NCBI RefSeq assembly: GCF_036785885.1
Contig: NC_092326.1
Span: 40,572,287 to 40,636,286 of the forward strand
Reading direction: 5' to 3'
From: Coffea arabica
Lineage: Eukaryota > Streptophyta > Magnoliopsida > Gentianales > Rubiaceae
Length of the DNA stretch: 64,000 bases
The position numbers and the translations under genes are program-made. Below the pieces are notes generated by a model that saw only the letters and a list, made by a program, of their open reading frames with translations, did not search any database and had not been told where the DNA came from. Shown in pieces: positions 47,399-57,206 of the stretch (the stretch's first letter is position 1; the number at the start of each line of letters is the position of its first letter).

Positions 47399-48586
47399 AT
47401 GTCTCCACTTCCGTTCCAGCTCCTGGAACTGAATGTAATATCGGCTCAGGATCTGGCACCTGTGTCCCAAAATTTACGTACATATGCAGTCGCATGGATG
47501 AATCCTGAGAGAAAACTGCGTACAAGAGTAGATCAACAAGGCAAAACCAATCCCACCTGGAACGATAAATTTGTGTTTCGTGTGGATGAAAAGTTTCTAG
47601 ATTCAGAAACCTCATCGGTCATGATCGAAGTTTATGCTATAGGGTGGCTACGTGACACCCCTGTTGGATCAGTAAGAGTGCTGATCAGCAACCTCATTCC
47701 TCAGAATGTCCGAAAGACGAATAATTCGCAAAGGCGTTTTGTTGCTCTTCAGATTCGACGTCCATCAGGTCGTCCACAAGGGATTTTGAACATGGGCGTC
47801 ACGCTTCTGGATAACAACATGAAAAGCATGCCTTTGTATTCAGAGCTCAGTGCATCTGCTGTGGGGTTTCAGGACCTGATGGGCGTAAAAAAGTACAAAC
47901 AACGGAAGAATGAGAAGAATGGTAATGGTAATTCCGATCAGAAAGAAGAAAAGATAAAGCTGAGGCGAACGCAAAGTGATTGCACAGAGGTTAAAGAAAA
48001 GGGAAACAAATGGAAGGGTAACGGAGAAGGCTCAGTATACAACAGTTCCGTAGTCAATGGCCCTACAAGGGGTGGTTCCTCATTGAATGGACCAAATTTG
48101 AATGGTTCTGAAATTGGGGTTGCCAAAAATGGATCAATGTGCAATTCTGACGTGGGGCCATCGCCTTCTGTGGTGGCTGCAGCTGTAGCCAGGGGATTGT
48201 ATCCGACGCCATTGCCGAAGCCTCATGATCCAGGGAGTTCTATCCTAGGAGATTGGACAGCGGATGATGCAAGTGTTGAAGGGCTAAAATCGAAGATTGA
48301 TCGATGGAAAATGGAGCTTCCTGGGAAATGTGACAAGACTCCTAATAGTTACCAGAAAATTCCGAAGGAAAAGGAACGAAAACAACATTGGAGAAGGCGG
48401 AAAAGTGCTAATGAAGGCAGCGGAAGGTTTTCGTGCTTTGGAGCTGCATGTGGATGTGAGTTTACTATTGTATGTGGAGCTAATAATGGTGGTAGGAGGA
48501 GTAGATCCCGGTCGAGGAGTAGCAGTAAGCATTTGGCCAATTCAGAGTTAGATTCTCAGTTAGTTTCACAACATGGGATCCAGTGA
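47399..48586 (+). CDS. C2-domain protein, plant-specific family (copy A of three)
   Basis: A single exon of 395 residues starting at an ATG. Residues about 5-135 form a C2 domain: LLELNVISAQDLAPVSQN, NPTWNDKFVFRVDEKFL, MIEVYAIGWLRDTPVGSV and VALQIRRPSGRPQGILNMGV. The first loop lacks the usual SDPYV motif and its calcium-binding Asp (it reads LRTYAVAW), so calcium-independent membrane or protein binding is more likely; this is inference. The middle is polar, with basic KEEKIKLRRTQSD and an Asn/Gly/Ser-rich stretch, then SDVGPSPSVVAAAVA. Near the C-terminus (about 342-363) comes the family motif FSCF...CEFTIVCG, then a Ser/Arg-rich tail (RRSRSRSRSSS). Similar unnamed Arabidopsis proteins exist (C2, CaLB-type). 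No membrane helix or signal peptide is visible. It lies beside two paralogues. Confidence 0.9.
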   Translation: MSPLPFQLLELNVISAQDLAPVSQNLRTYAVAWMNPERKLRTRVDQQGKTNPTWNDKFVFRVDEKFLDSETSSVMIEVYAIGWLRDTPVGSVRVLISNLIPQNVRKTNNSQRRFVALQIRRPSGRPQGILNMGVTLLDNNMKSMPLYSELSASAVGFQDLMGVKKYKQRKNEKNGNGNSDQKEEKIKLRRTQSDCTEVKEKGNKWKGNGEGSVYNSSVVNGPTRGGSSLNGPNLNGSEIGVAKNGSMCNSDVGPSPSVVAAAVARGLYPTPLPKPHDPGSSILGDWTADDASVEGLKSKIDRWKMELPGKCDKTPNSYQKIPKEKERKQHWRRRKSANEGSGRFSCFGAACGCEFTIVCGANNGGRRSRSRSRSSSKHLANSELDSQLVSQHGIQ

Positions 48587-50110
48587 ATTCGACCAATTTA
48601 CTTTTTCACCGGATGGATGGGGGAATTATCTCCAATGGTTCATGGTGAAGATGTTCCCACATTAGAGCCTCCACAGTCGTCATGAGGTTGTAATCATCTC
48701 AAACAATTGATTTTGAAGATGTAGCCTCCAATGCTATCAATCTGATTCATTGTTATATGTATTTATATATGGAGAAATGCAAATACTGTAGATGTTTGAT
48801 TCGGCGGACCATCAGGCGCAGGAGGTGGTCCGCATGAGTCCCCAAGAGCAAAGATGAGGAGTTGATGGATGGCTCCCACTTATGCTCATTACTCCCGGGA
48901 GTTGCTACTCTCCTAACAAGAAAATGATGATGTAGGTGTGTACTATGACTTGAAATGATTGTCTGGTCGTCATGTACTACAATATTAGGTTTTTGTTAGT
49001 TCCTGCTGTGATGAAACTAAATTGTATGTAGCAAAGTTCGTGTATCCAATTCATGTTTGGATTTGATACCTAAGTATTGAAATACACAAATCTTCTTGAT
49101 TTCCTTGCAGCAGTAAGCTTAAAAGAAGTCTCTTATATTGCATTTTTCTTCCTTGAAGAAGAAAAATCTGCGTTTGAAAATTTTCTTCTTCCTGTTTTGG
49201 TAAAGAATAAAAGAGAAACTTGGCATCTGTTTATTCTTTTGTAGAAAAAGTAAGGACCGTGCCAACAATTGTCAGGAAATTATTCCAACATGCACGGATA
49301 ATTGCTACGCCAACTCGAGAGAGTGATAAGGGTCCAATATATAGTGTGCAATCAGGCTGATTAAGGTTTCTATGCCAGGACAGTAACATAAAATGTCTGT
49401 GAACATCCAAAATTTGCACGCTCTAGAAGTTACCTTTGCAGAAGAACTAACAGAACTGAAAAGATTTAGATGTATTTTAGTGTTTTTGGAGAAGTAGCAA
49501 AGGCTTCAGCCAGGGAAATAATTCTGATATGGGCTTGAGAAAAAAGACCAAGAATAGAAGTAATTGCACGAACAACATAACTTGACAGTGTTTTAGGTCT
49601 TTTAGCTTGCATCTTCCCTTGAGCAAGCATGGAAACAAAAGAAGGCAAGGAGCAAACTAATGTAAGCCAACCCTTTCTCTTAGCAAATGCTTGATTCAAC
49701 TCTCACTAAACCTTCCTGCTCCCTACAATGTATAGACAGAAACCATCCATGTCATTTGTAGCTATTTTTTAAATGAGAAAACTTAATGAAAATGACAAAC
49801 ACTTAAAAGCACATCAGTCATGTGACTACCAACAACATTGGAATTAGAAAAGAAAAAAAAAAAAAAAAAAGAACACTTAACAAGAGTAATGTATAGGCCT
49901 CGCAGAATTATACATGTTTTTAGAGTAAGGCCATTGGTAGGACAGGTTCAATAAATTGGGTATTCATTATACAAAATTTTGTAGGCTGCAAATTACATCC
50001 TTGACTCTTTTCCTTTCATTGAGACGACATACACATTTCCCCTTGTTCTTCCACATCTCCTGATGAGGCAAAATTGTATACTTGTGCACATAATTCTTAG
50101 CCTTTCTTGC
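48587..50110. other. Convergent spacer between C2 copies A and B
   Basis: This should hold two 3' untranslated regions. A 77-codon minus-strand frame (49466-49699) shows no family resemblance. I found no terminal repeats. An A run lies at 49852-49870. Confidence 0.4.
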
Positions 50111-51313
50111 CTAAGCTGAATTTGTCTCACTCCCAAGAATCCTCTTCTTTTGGGATCTGTTCTTAATAATATTATGCGGCTTATTTCCATGATTACTTGC
50201 TCCACAGACAATGGTGAACTCAAAACCGTAAGCATTTCCAAAACAAGAAAACAAGCCTCCATCTGAATGTCTTCGTCCATGTCTTCTGCCATCTGATCTA
50301 GATCTCTCAAATTTCCCTTCATGCTTTGGTGGAAGTGAAACCTCCTTCCTCAATTTTCCCATACCTGAATTCAACCCCTTTGCAGTAGCTTCCTCAACTG
50401 TCATTTCTTCCACTATGGAGTTCCCAATCTCTTTTCCTTCAGCTGATTCTACTTTTGCAGCCTGTCGCATTGGCCCCTTTCTTTCTGCCATGGGTGGAAG
50501 TGATTTCCTTGCTATTTCTGCAGCCACAATTGATGCTGATGGTCCAACATCAGAACATAATTCTGATCCATTTCCTGTCGAACCATTGAGCAACGATCCA
50601 TTTCCATACACCAGAGAACCATTGCATATGGAGCCTGCTTTTAATGGAAACTCTTCATTAAACTCGCTCCCCAAGCTATATGATCGCCATAGATGGATTT
50701 TCTCATTCATTTGATCATTATTCTCCTCAGTAACAATCTCCCCATCTTTTTGTTGCGCGCTCATACTATTCAGTTTCTTGACTAAAGCGTCTTGATAATC
50801 CCTGACTGAAGGATTCATTTCTCTACGTAGAGGCATGCTTCTGTTTGCAGCATCCATTAGAGCTACGCCCATATTCAGCATTCCCTGAGGATTCCCTGAA
50901 GGCCGACGAATCTGAAGAGCAAGGTATCTTGTATGATTCCTGGCACAAGGGGTAATGAGATCGCTTATGAGTACGCGAACCGTGCCTACAAGCAAATCTC
51001 TAAACCACGAAACCGTGTAGATTTCAACCGTGATTGCAGCCTGATCAGATGAGAGGAATTCTGAATCTACGCGAAATGCAAACCTCTCATTCCATAAAGG
51101 ATTTGTATGCCTTTGTTGATCGACGGAGGTTGTGAGCTTTCGGGAAGGATGAATCCAGGTTATTGCATATGTTCGCATTGATTTGGAGATGGGGGCCAAG
51201 TCTTGGGCGGATATCAAACTGATGTTTAGGACATAGAAATCAGGAGGTTGTAAGCTGATGTCTGAGTCGGTGATGGTGGATGAGGTGGTCGGAGTAGGAA
51301 TTGTTGGGTCCAT
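50111..51313 (-). CDS. C2-domain protein, plant-specific family (copy B of three)
   Basis: A single exon of 400 residues. The frame is open further upstream, but the first ATG (51313-51311, MDPTIPTP) is taken as the start; the codon at 51337-51335 is GTG. The C2 domain spans about residues 22-155 (LNISLISAQDLAPISKS, NPLWNERFAFRVDSEFL, VEIYTVSWFRDLLVGTVRV, LALQIRRPSGNPQGMLNMGV). As in copy A, the loop-1 SDPYV motif is replaced (MRTYAITW). The middle repeats copy A features: Asn/Gly/Ser-rich GSLLNGSTGNGSE and SDVGPSASIVAAEIA. The tail motif LFSCF...FEFTIVCG is at about 352-374, followed by a basic end (RSQKKR). It is the closest relative of copy A in the window and converges on it. Function is not established for this family; a role at membranes is inferred from the C2 fold only. 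Confidence 0.9.
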   Translation of the reverse strand: MDPTIPTPTTSSTITDSDISLQPPDFYVLNISLISAQDLAPISKSMRTYAITWIHPSRKLTTSVDQQRHTNPLWNERFAFRVDSEFLSSDQAAITVEIYTVSWFRDLLVGTVRVLISDLITPCARNHTRYLALQIRRPSGNPQGMLNMGVALMDAANRSMPLRREMNPSVRDYQDALVKKLNSMSAQQKDGEIVTEENNDQMNEKIHLWRSYSLGSEFNEEFPLKAGSICNGSLVYGNGSLLNGSTGNGSELCSDVGPSASIVAAEIARKSLPPMAERKGPMRQAAKVESAEGKEIGNSIVEEMTVEEATAKGLNSGMGKLRKEVSLPPKHEGKFERSRSDGRRHGRRHSDGGLFSCFGNAYGFEFTIVCGASNHGNKPHNIIKNRSQKKRILGSETNSA

Positions 51314-52547
51314 TTCACCATCCACCTCCCTGAACACGACGGGCCAGGTTTGACATTCACGCAGGAAGAGAGACTGTCGAGGTGGTGGTGTTGTATTGAA
51401 GATGCATGGTCGAGAGCTGTTAGAGAAGTTGGTTTTAGTTGATGCTTCTGGTCCACTATTTTCTTTAACTTTTGTTATGGTCTGAAAAGTTTCCTGCTAA
51501 TTCCATAAATTTCCCCTGAGATTTTTGATAATTTCACTTAGCACCTTTAACATTTTAAAATTTCACTTATCACTCCTATTTTCAAATTTTTATAACATTG
51601 ACAACCCAATTCAAATTATATGATTAAAATACTCATTTTAGAATAAAAATAATTTCTTTCCAATAATGCCTTTCATTGCCTTAATTTTTTAAATTGTAAG
51701 TATGGTAATCATATGTTAAAAATAAGGACAAAAAAGTATGACGATGTTCTTTTTTTAAAAGAAGAACATATAATAATTGCAACCATAAACAATATACTAT
51801 TTTAAAGTACAAATAAATAATAAATTTTTGTTTAACATGTTTTCAAATTATAAAGTAATTTTTTTCTTTTAATGTTTGTCTATTTGGTACTCTAAGGTCA
51901 CATAGTAAGACATAAACCCGATATTGTTGTTTTTTTTTTATTTTTTGACAAAAATGTAGATTTCTGCTACAAAAGTGTTGCAATTTAGGAGGCTATTTAT
52001 AATTTAAAAACTTCAGTGTTTGTCCAACCTTTATTTATTCATATGTTTATCACATGCCCTTAAATTATCAAATGAGAAAATTCTTTCTTTTTATGTAAAA
52101 TATTTTGATTGAATCTAATGAATTTTATGAACTGTTGAGAATCTTTAATTTTTATTTATTTGAATATATGGCTTGAAAATTTAGGAAAGGGGAAAAATTT
52201 TAAATTACATTTAGAATTTATTTGAGTTGTTTAGAAGATAAAAAAAAGGTTATTTTTCACATCTTTACAATATTTTAAATAGTAAGGTATAAGTGTCTAA
52301 AAATTTTTATAATTCACGGTATGTGACAATGTGAGTTGTAATTCATGGTCTGTGACATCAGAGAGAGGGTTCTACTTCAATCCAACAGATGACATCCTAT
52401 TTCTGGAAAACCAGTAGCCGATTTTCGCTCTAGCAAATAGAAGTGATTCACTAGTTTCATCTCTGCCCCTGGCTCGTCGTCCTCTAAGCAGGGAGAGACG
52501 AGCTAATTCATCTGCCATTTCTGCCAAACCGTTTTGCTCTTCCAAAA
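51314..52547. promoter_or_regulatory. Shared upstream region of C2 copies B and C (divergent)
   Basis: Copies B and C are transcribed away from each other from this 1.2-kb AT-rich spacer. The pieces next to each start codon are GC-richer and should be leaders. At 52472-52503 an inverted repeat gctcgtc/gacgagc stands 45 bases before the copy C start. The middle (51490-52330) is AT-rich with no recognisable gene. Confidence 0.45.
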
Positions 52548-53687
52548 ATGTCTCTTGATTATGTTCCTTTCAAGCTCCTGGAGATCAATATCCTATCCGC
52601 CCAAGACCTTCCTGCAGTTTCCAAAATGTTGCGCACATTTGCTGTTGCCTGGATTGGCCCTGATCAAAAATTAAGCACAAGAATCGATCATCAAGGCCAC
52701 ACCAACCCCACCTGGAACTACAAGTTGGTTTTTCGGGTTGACAAGAAATTTCTTCGGAATGAATCATCGGCAATAACAATAGAAATCTATAATGTTGCAT
52801 GGCTGCGTGACCTTCCGATTGGAACAACACATCTTTTCATCAACCACATTTCACCTCCTCTGATGCCAAATAGTCCAACTATGCGATCTGTTGCTCTTCA
52901 TATTCGTCGCCCGTCAGGGCATCTTCAGGGAATTCTTCACGTTGGAGTCAACCTGATAGACAATGGGATTTCAGACAGCCCCCTGAGGAGCGAAATCAGC
53001 GCGTTCGCTTATGAAAATCAGGTCATGGTACGGAATGATCATCAGAACGTCCAAGAAGAAAGTGTCATAGAAAATGCTCAAGAAAATATTGAGCACAAGG
53101 ATTTTCAAATCCAAGATCAACCCTCCGTCAGCCAAAAAGCATTGTCTAATGATGATGTAGTCTCGAGCAATGAAGGTAGCAATGATTTGAAGAATCAAAT
53201 GCAATTGAAGTTGAGGACGAGAAGCATGGCCTCAACAAATTTATCATTGGGTACTGTCATGCATCCTTTGCCATCAGAGGTTGCAGATAACCTGAAGAAG
53301 GGATTTTATACCACGGATGCGGATGATTATGGCAGCTCCATATTTGAGAATTGGAGCGAGCCAAGTCATCGTCTTAGTTTGAGATCAAAAAATGTGGAAT
53401 GGCCATCGGAGGAACAAATTCCACTGAAAAAAGATCATGAAGGCCACAAATTAAAAAAGCACCACAAGGGCCACAAAACAGACGATCAAGAGGGCCATAA
53501 AGCTGTTCGACCAAAACGAAGGCGGCCCTCGGATGGAGGAGGATTATTCTCGTGCTTTCTGAAAGGTTTTGAATTTACTTTTGTCTGCGGGTCTAAGAAT
53601 ATGACGAAAGAAAGAGAGAAGATTCGTCGTCACCATAAACTTCACGTTGACCATGCGGAAGAAAACATGCACAGGTTCTACATATGA
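52548..53687 (+). CDS. C2-domain protein, plant-specific family (copy C of three)
   Basis: A single exon of 379 residues beginning MSLDYVPFKLLEINILSAQ. The C2 domain (about 7-140) follows copies A and B: NPTWNYKLVFRVDKKFLRN, IEIYNVAWLRDLPIGTTHL, VALHIRRPSGHLQGILHVGV. Loop 1 again lacks SDPYV (LRTFAVAW). The middle has diverged: it lacks the SDVGPS block but keeps an SEVADNLKKGFY...GSSIFENW segment like ARGLYPTP...GSSILGDW of copy A. Before the tail, three GHK-containing repeats (EGHK, KGHK, EGHK) sit in a Lys/His-rich stretch, followed by KRRRPSDGGGLFSC and the shortened motif FLKGFEFTFVCG (about 331-351). The His/Lys stretch could bind metal or acidic lipids; that is speculation. It is divergent from copy B. 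Confidence 0.9.
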   Translation: MSLDYVPFKLLEINILSAQDLPAVSKMLRTFAVAWIGPDQKLSTRIDHQGHTNPTWNYKLVFRVDKKFLRNESSAITIEIYNVAWLRDLPIGTTHLFINHISPPLMPNSPTMRSVALHIRRPSGHLQGILHVGVNLIDNGISDSPLRSEISAFAYENQVMVRNDHQNVQEESVIENAQENIEHKDFQIQDQPSVSQKALSNDDVVSSNEGSNDLKNQMQLKLRTRSMASTNLSLGTVMHPLPSEVADNLKKGFYTTDADDYGSSIFENWSEPSHRLSLRSKNVEWPSEEQIPLKKDHEGHKLKKHHKGHKTDDQEGHKAVRPKRRRPSDGGGLFSCFLKGFEFTFVCGSKNMTKEREKIRRHHKLHVDHAEENMHRFYI

Positions 53688-54351
53688 ATTCTTGACTGTA
53701 CAGGTTCATGCACAGCCACCGGTCAGCTACTTATGCATCGTTATTCAATGGCAAGATTGTTTATCAAGTTTTACATTTCTTTGGTGTATTTTTTCCTTCC
53801 AATTTTCTATTTCTAATTCTCTTAGGTGATACACAAACTAGATATCACACGCGATTTCTGCATATTTCGTATACAGCATTAGTTCCTTTTATTCTTCCTC
53901 TGATTTCCTTTTCTGAACAATTGAGGATTGACTGCTGCAGATTTTGAGTAGTACTACACTTAGCTGCTCCACAAGCATCAGAGGTTATTATGTTGATAAA
54001 ATTTTTGTTGTTGCGAGTTCAATGATTATCTCTAGATGATATGTGATGTCATTTTATAATTTAAAGAAAAGGGCCTTCCGAAGTGAACAAATCATTGTTC
54101 TCTTGGATTTATTTCTGGACCAAGTGAACAAATCATGGAGCATGTATAGGAATTATGCAGCAGGAAAATTAAAGCAAGATTAATGTATTAAGCTGCAGTG
54201 CTTTACCGCCAAACAAAATAATAGTCGTACAAGGTACTACTTGAATTTTGACAATCAAGAGGTTGATCTCCGTCTTTGCCTTAGCCATGAACCAATTGAA
54301 GTCTGCCACCATCAAGAAATTATGATTCAGCTCAAATCTTGTTTTCGCCTT
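53688..54351. other. Convergent spacer between C2 copy C and the PDLP gene
   Basis: This should contain two 3' untranslated regions. I saw no frame with family resemblance and no repeats. Confidence 0.45.
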
Positions 54352-55957
54352 TCAATAATCTGCTGCGTCAAAAAGCATTTGTAATTAGCAATTGGTGAGG
54401 AACTACATACAAAGGCTGCCAATTTGATGTATATTGCTGGAAAATTGAAATGGAAGGCAAATTTGGAGACATTAGCCCTCTGAGATAATCTACAGAGTTG
54501 TACTTACCGTCCTTTTTTCGCCCCCATGATCCGCAGAAATAGCAGAGGCCCGCTCCTGTCAACACCACAGCTATTCCGCCAATAACAATTGCTATTAATT
54601 TATTTGAATTGCGTCCAAATGATCCCTTATCTGACCAAAAGTTGGATTTGACACAAAATTAGTTAGTGCAAGAATCATAGCAAGTCAGGAAGAGATTTGC
54701 ATCATTGACATATGAAAAACCAGCATAATCATATGTCAAATTGAGCATTAACTGCTTTCAAAGTTCTGTACCCTTTTTTTACTGTTAATCTGGAAGCATA
54801 AAGTTGAAGGGCTAGCGAATTTTCACCGCACATGAGGATCCAATTTAGTGAAAGTTTTCAGACATTATTCTTCTCGCAATCATTCAGCTTTAGCAGGGCT
54901 ACTTGTTTGACTACTATTGGCTACTTGTCTGAACATTTATTCGCGCATGAAACAGAAAGATTTAAGTACATCTAGTGCATTGAAATCTGCAATCTGAAAC
55001 ACCATTCTAATATCTAGAAGATTGAATATTTGGACGACAGTTAAAAGTTTTCACATAGAAGAATTAACCTGTATGAGAAGTCACATCATGTAAATTGCTT
55101 TAAGATAGTGCATAAAGCAAGCGGGAATTATACCAGCAAATAAAGAAGAAATTTATGAAGAGAAAATCTTTGAAGAAGTTGTGAGCTATGTACGACAGCC
55201 ACTTACCTTCGTTCCAGTCACCATTAAACTCATTCCCTTGATATTTGTAGCTAACAAAACAACCGTCCAGATAAATTTCTCCAGAAACTGAGTACCCGCA
55301 CGTTTCCTGAGCAATCTCCACTGCGGTGTTAACACATTCACCACAATCACACGCACCTAGATTCCCATCGCACTGTGCCATTACATGTATTGATTCACAG
55401 GTCTCTTCACAAAATCCCTGACCGCTCATAATACACTCTTGGACAGCTGCAAATGCAGCATCCCTCCTCTCAGGGAATCCAATAGACCCTGTTTGGCCAC
55501 TGCAGGACTTATGGAGCAACTGCAGTCCCGAAGTTTGAACTCCATCAGCCCGATAGTGTATACTACAACCAGATAGCTGAACTCGGGCAGGTAAACTCTG
55601 ACTGCACAATTTGTTTGATACTTCAGGAAGTTTGTTGACGCAGCTGTAACAATCTTTGTTACTCAAATCACCTCTGCACTGAAAGAGGCCTGATACAGCC
55701 ACCTTATCGTTACCGGCATTGGTTTCAAAGAACTTGGATTTTGTGGAATGCTCCAAAAGTTCTTGAAAAAGAGCTGGCAGAATGGACGACAGAGATACAG
55801 TGGTATGATCCTCTGATGTCTGGTTTGCGCAGTGATTGTAGACTAATTGCTTATAGTCTAAATTGGATGTGTATACAGATTGTAAGATCATGCAATAACA
55901 TAGTACAACTGTTGGTAGAAAAAAGTGAAGATGATTGAGGGTCTTAGATGGATCCAT
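54352..55957 (-). CDS. Plasmodesmata-located protein (PDLP; two DUF26 domains), 3 exons
   Basis: Exon 1 is 55957-55207, exon 2 54630-54508, and the last coding piece 54359 (or 54362)-54352. The protein is 293 or 294 residues, near the usual 300. It starts with a signal peptide (FFLPTVVLCYCMILQSVY), then two DUF26/Gnk2 domains, each with the C-x8-C-x2-C motif (CRGDLSNKDCYSC and CDGNLGACDCGEC) and further conserved cysteines (SGCSIHYRA, DGCFVSYKY). Exon 2 encodes the single membrane helix (LIAIVIGGIAVVLTGAGLCYF) and a short basic cytosolic end. There is no kinase domain, so this is a PDLP rather than a cysteine-rich receptor kinase. PDLPs sit at plasmodesmata and affect callose and cell-to-cell movement. 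Reading through the exon 2 donor would add a 30-odd residue tail, but the spliced KKDDY or KKDADY ending fits the family better. Confidence 0.9.
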
Positions 55958-56576
55958 GAGTGCTGATTCTGGTTCAGCAAGAATTCAGCACATTCTTGGT
56001 AACCCTATCTTTATCGCTGCCTTGACAAACATAACTTGTTTATTTTTACGTACAGAAGGGAATGTTTTGTTCTGGACTTCTGTTTGAGACATGTCAATTT
56101 TTTTCCTTCCTAACTTCATCTAACCTTTTGTTTGGGGGTTTGAGAGTGATACGGATTGGTCCCACGCTTCAGAAAGAGATCGAAATGGAGATCTTCAACC
56201 TCGCAAGTGCTCGTATTCTATTCAAGATCTCAACAGCCAGCTGCTAAAAGTACTTAGCCAAATCCTAACGTCTTAAAATCGTGTTAATAATTTATGTTTA
56301 ACGAGCTCTGTTGCGTGAGGTAAACGTAGATTGGAAGCTCCAAAGCCTCTTTACAAAGTTAACCGTTTTTATCTATTTGCTAGTATTTGTTGTGGTTAGG
56401 TTTGACAATGAAGTTAATTAACCACAACTTAGGCAAGACTTGCAGGGCAGACCTTTCCAATAATTTTAGAACTTAAAAGGAAGACTATCTGCATTTGGAA
56501 ACTTTATGTTCGGCCTCTTTCCTAGCGCTGGTTTTACCTTAAAGTTCCACCTTTTTAAGTTTCGATGAATAGGGCT
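55958..56576. other. Upstream region of the PDLP gene
   Basis: This should hold the leader and promoter of the PDLP gene. I saw no coding frame with family resemblance and no repeats. Confidence 0.4.
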
Positions 56577-56800
56577 TGCAAAACCCCAATAACACTGAAT
56601 TGATCAAAAGTGATGAATCTTATCGATTAATGAACTTTTGATGCAAATATACAAATACATCATGTACATACATTCTTGATCTCGTGCAAAACCCCAATAA
56701 CACTTAATTGATAAAAAATGATGAATCTTATCAATTAATGAACTTATGTTGCAAACAAACAAATACATCATGTACGTACATACATTCTTGATCTCATAAA
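56577..56800. repeat. Tandem duplication, two units of about 108 bp
   Basis: Both units start tgcaaaaccccaataacact (56577 and 56685) and continue gatgaatcttatc(g/a)attaatgaact, aaatacatcatgta and cattcttgatctc, with small differences. The second unit has a four-base expansion (gtacgtacatac). It is non-coding. Confidence 0.9.
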
Positions 56801-57206
56801 TATACAAGAGTTGAAAGGTTCCTTTTTAATGGCTTATTATGAAAAAAAAGTTATTATATTGCTAATTGGAATCGAATTCATCATAATTTTTTGCTATTCA
56901 ATGATAAAAAAAAGTTACTGTATTGGTCCCTTTCTCAGCTAGTCCTAAGTTTTCATGAGACCTGCCGCTTGTTACAAACTTTACAAACCCTGTTCATTGA
57001 AACTTAAAAAGTTTCAATGAAGCTACTCCAATTGAATAATCAAGAAGATGAAGCTACTCCAATTGATCAAGTAGAAACGCATCTCCTGAAATTGTATGCC
57101 CATTCAAAATAAAACTACACATCCTGAATGCTCGCTTTATAAAGCCCATTTGTCGGAGAAGTCCGTAGTCCATTAAGCCTAGAAAATCTAACATGAAAGT
57201 ATAAAT

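Noticed and set aside
49466-49699. 77-codon minus-strand frame between the C2 genes
   Set aside because: It reads like a plausible protein but has no recognised domain, no conserved neighbour and lies in the expected 3' untranslated region.
51314-51337. Eight additional N-terminal residues for C2 copy B
   Set aside because: The upstream start would be GTG; the first ATG is at 51313 and suits a nuclear gene better.
54368-54507. Read-through tail of the PDLP exon 2
   Set aside because: A consensus donor (GACG|GTAAGT) and a good acceptor downstream give the short family-like C-terminus; the read-through tail has no family resemblance.
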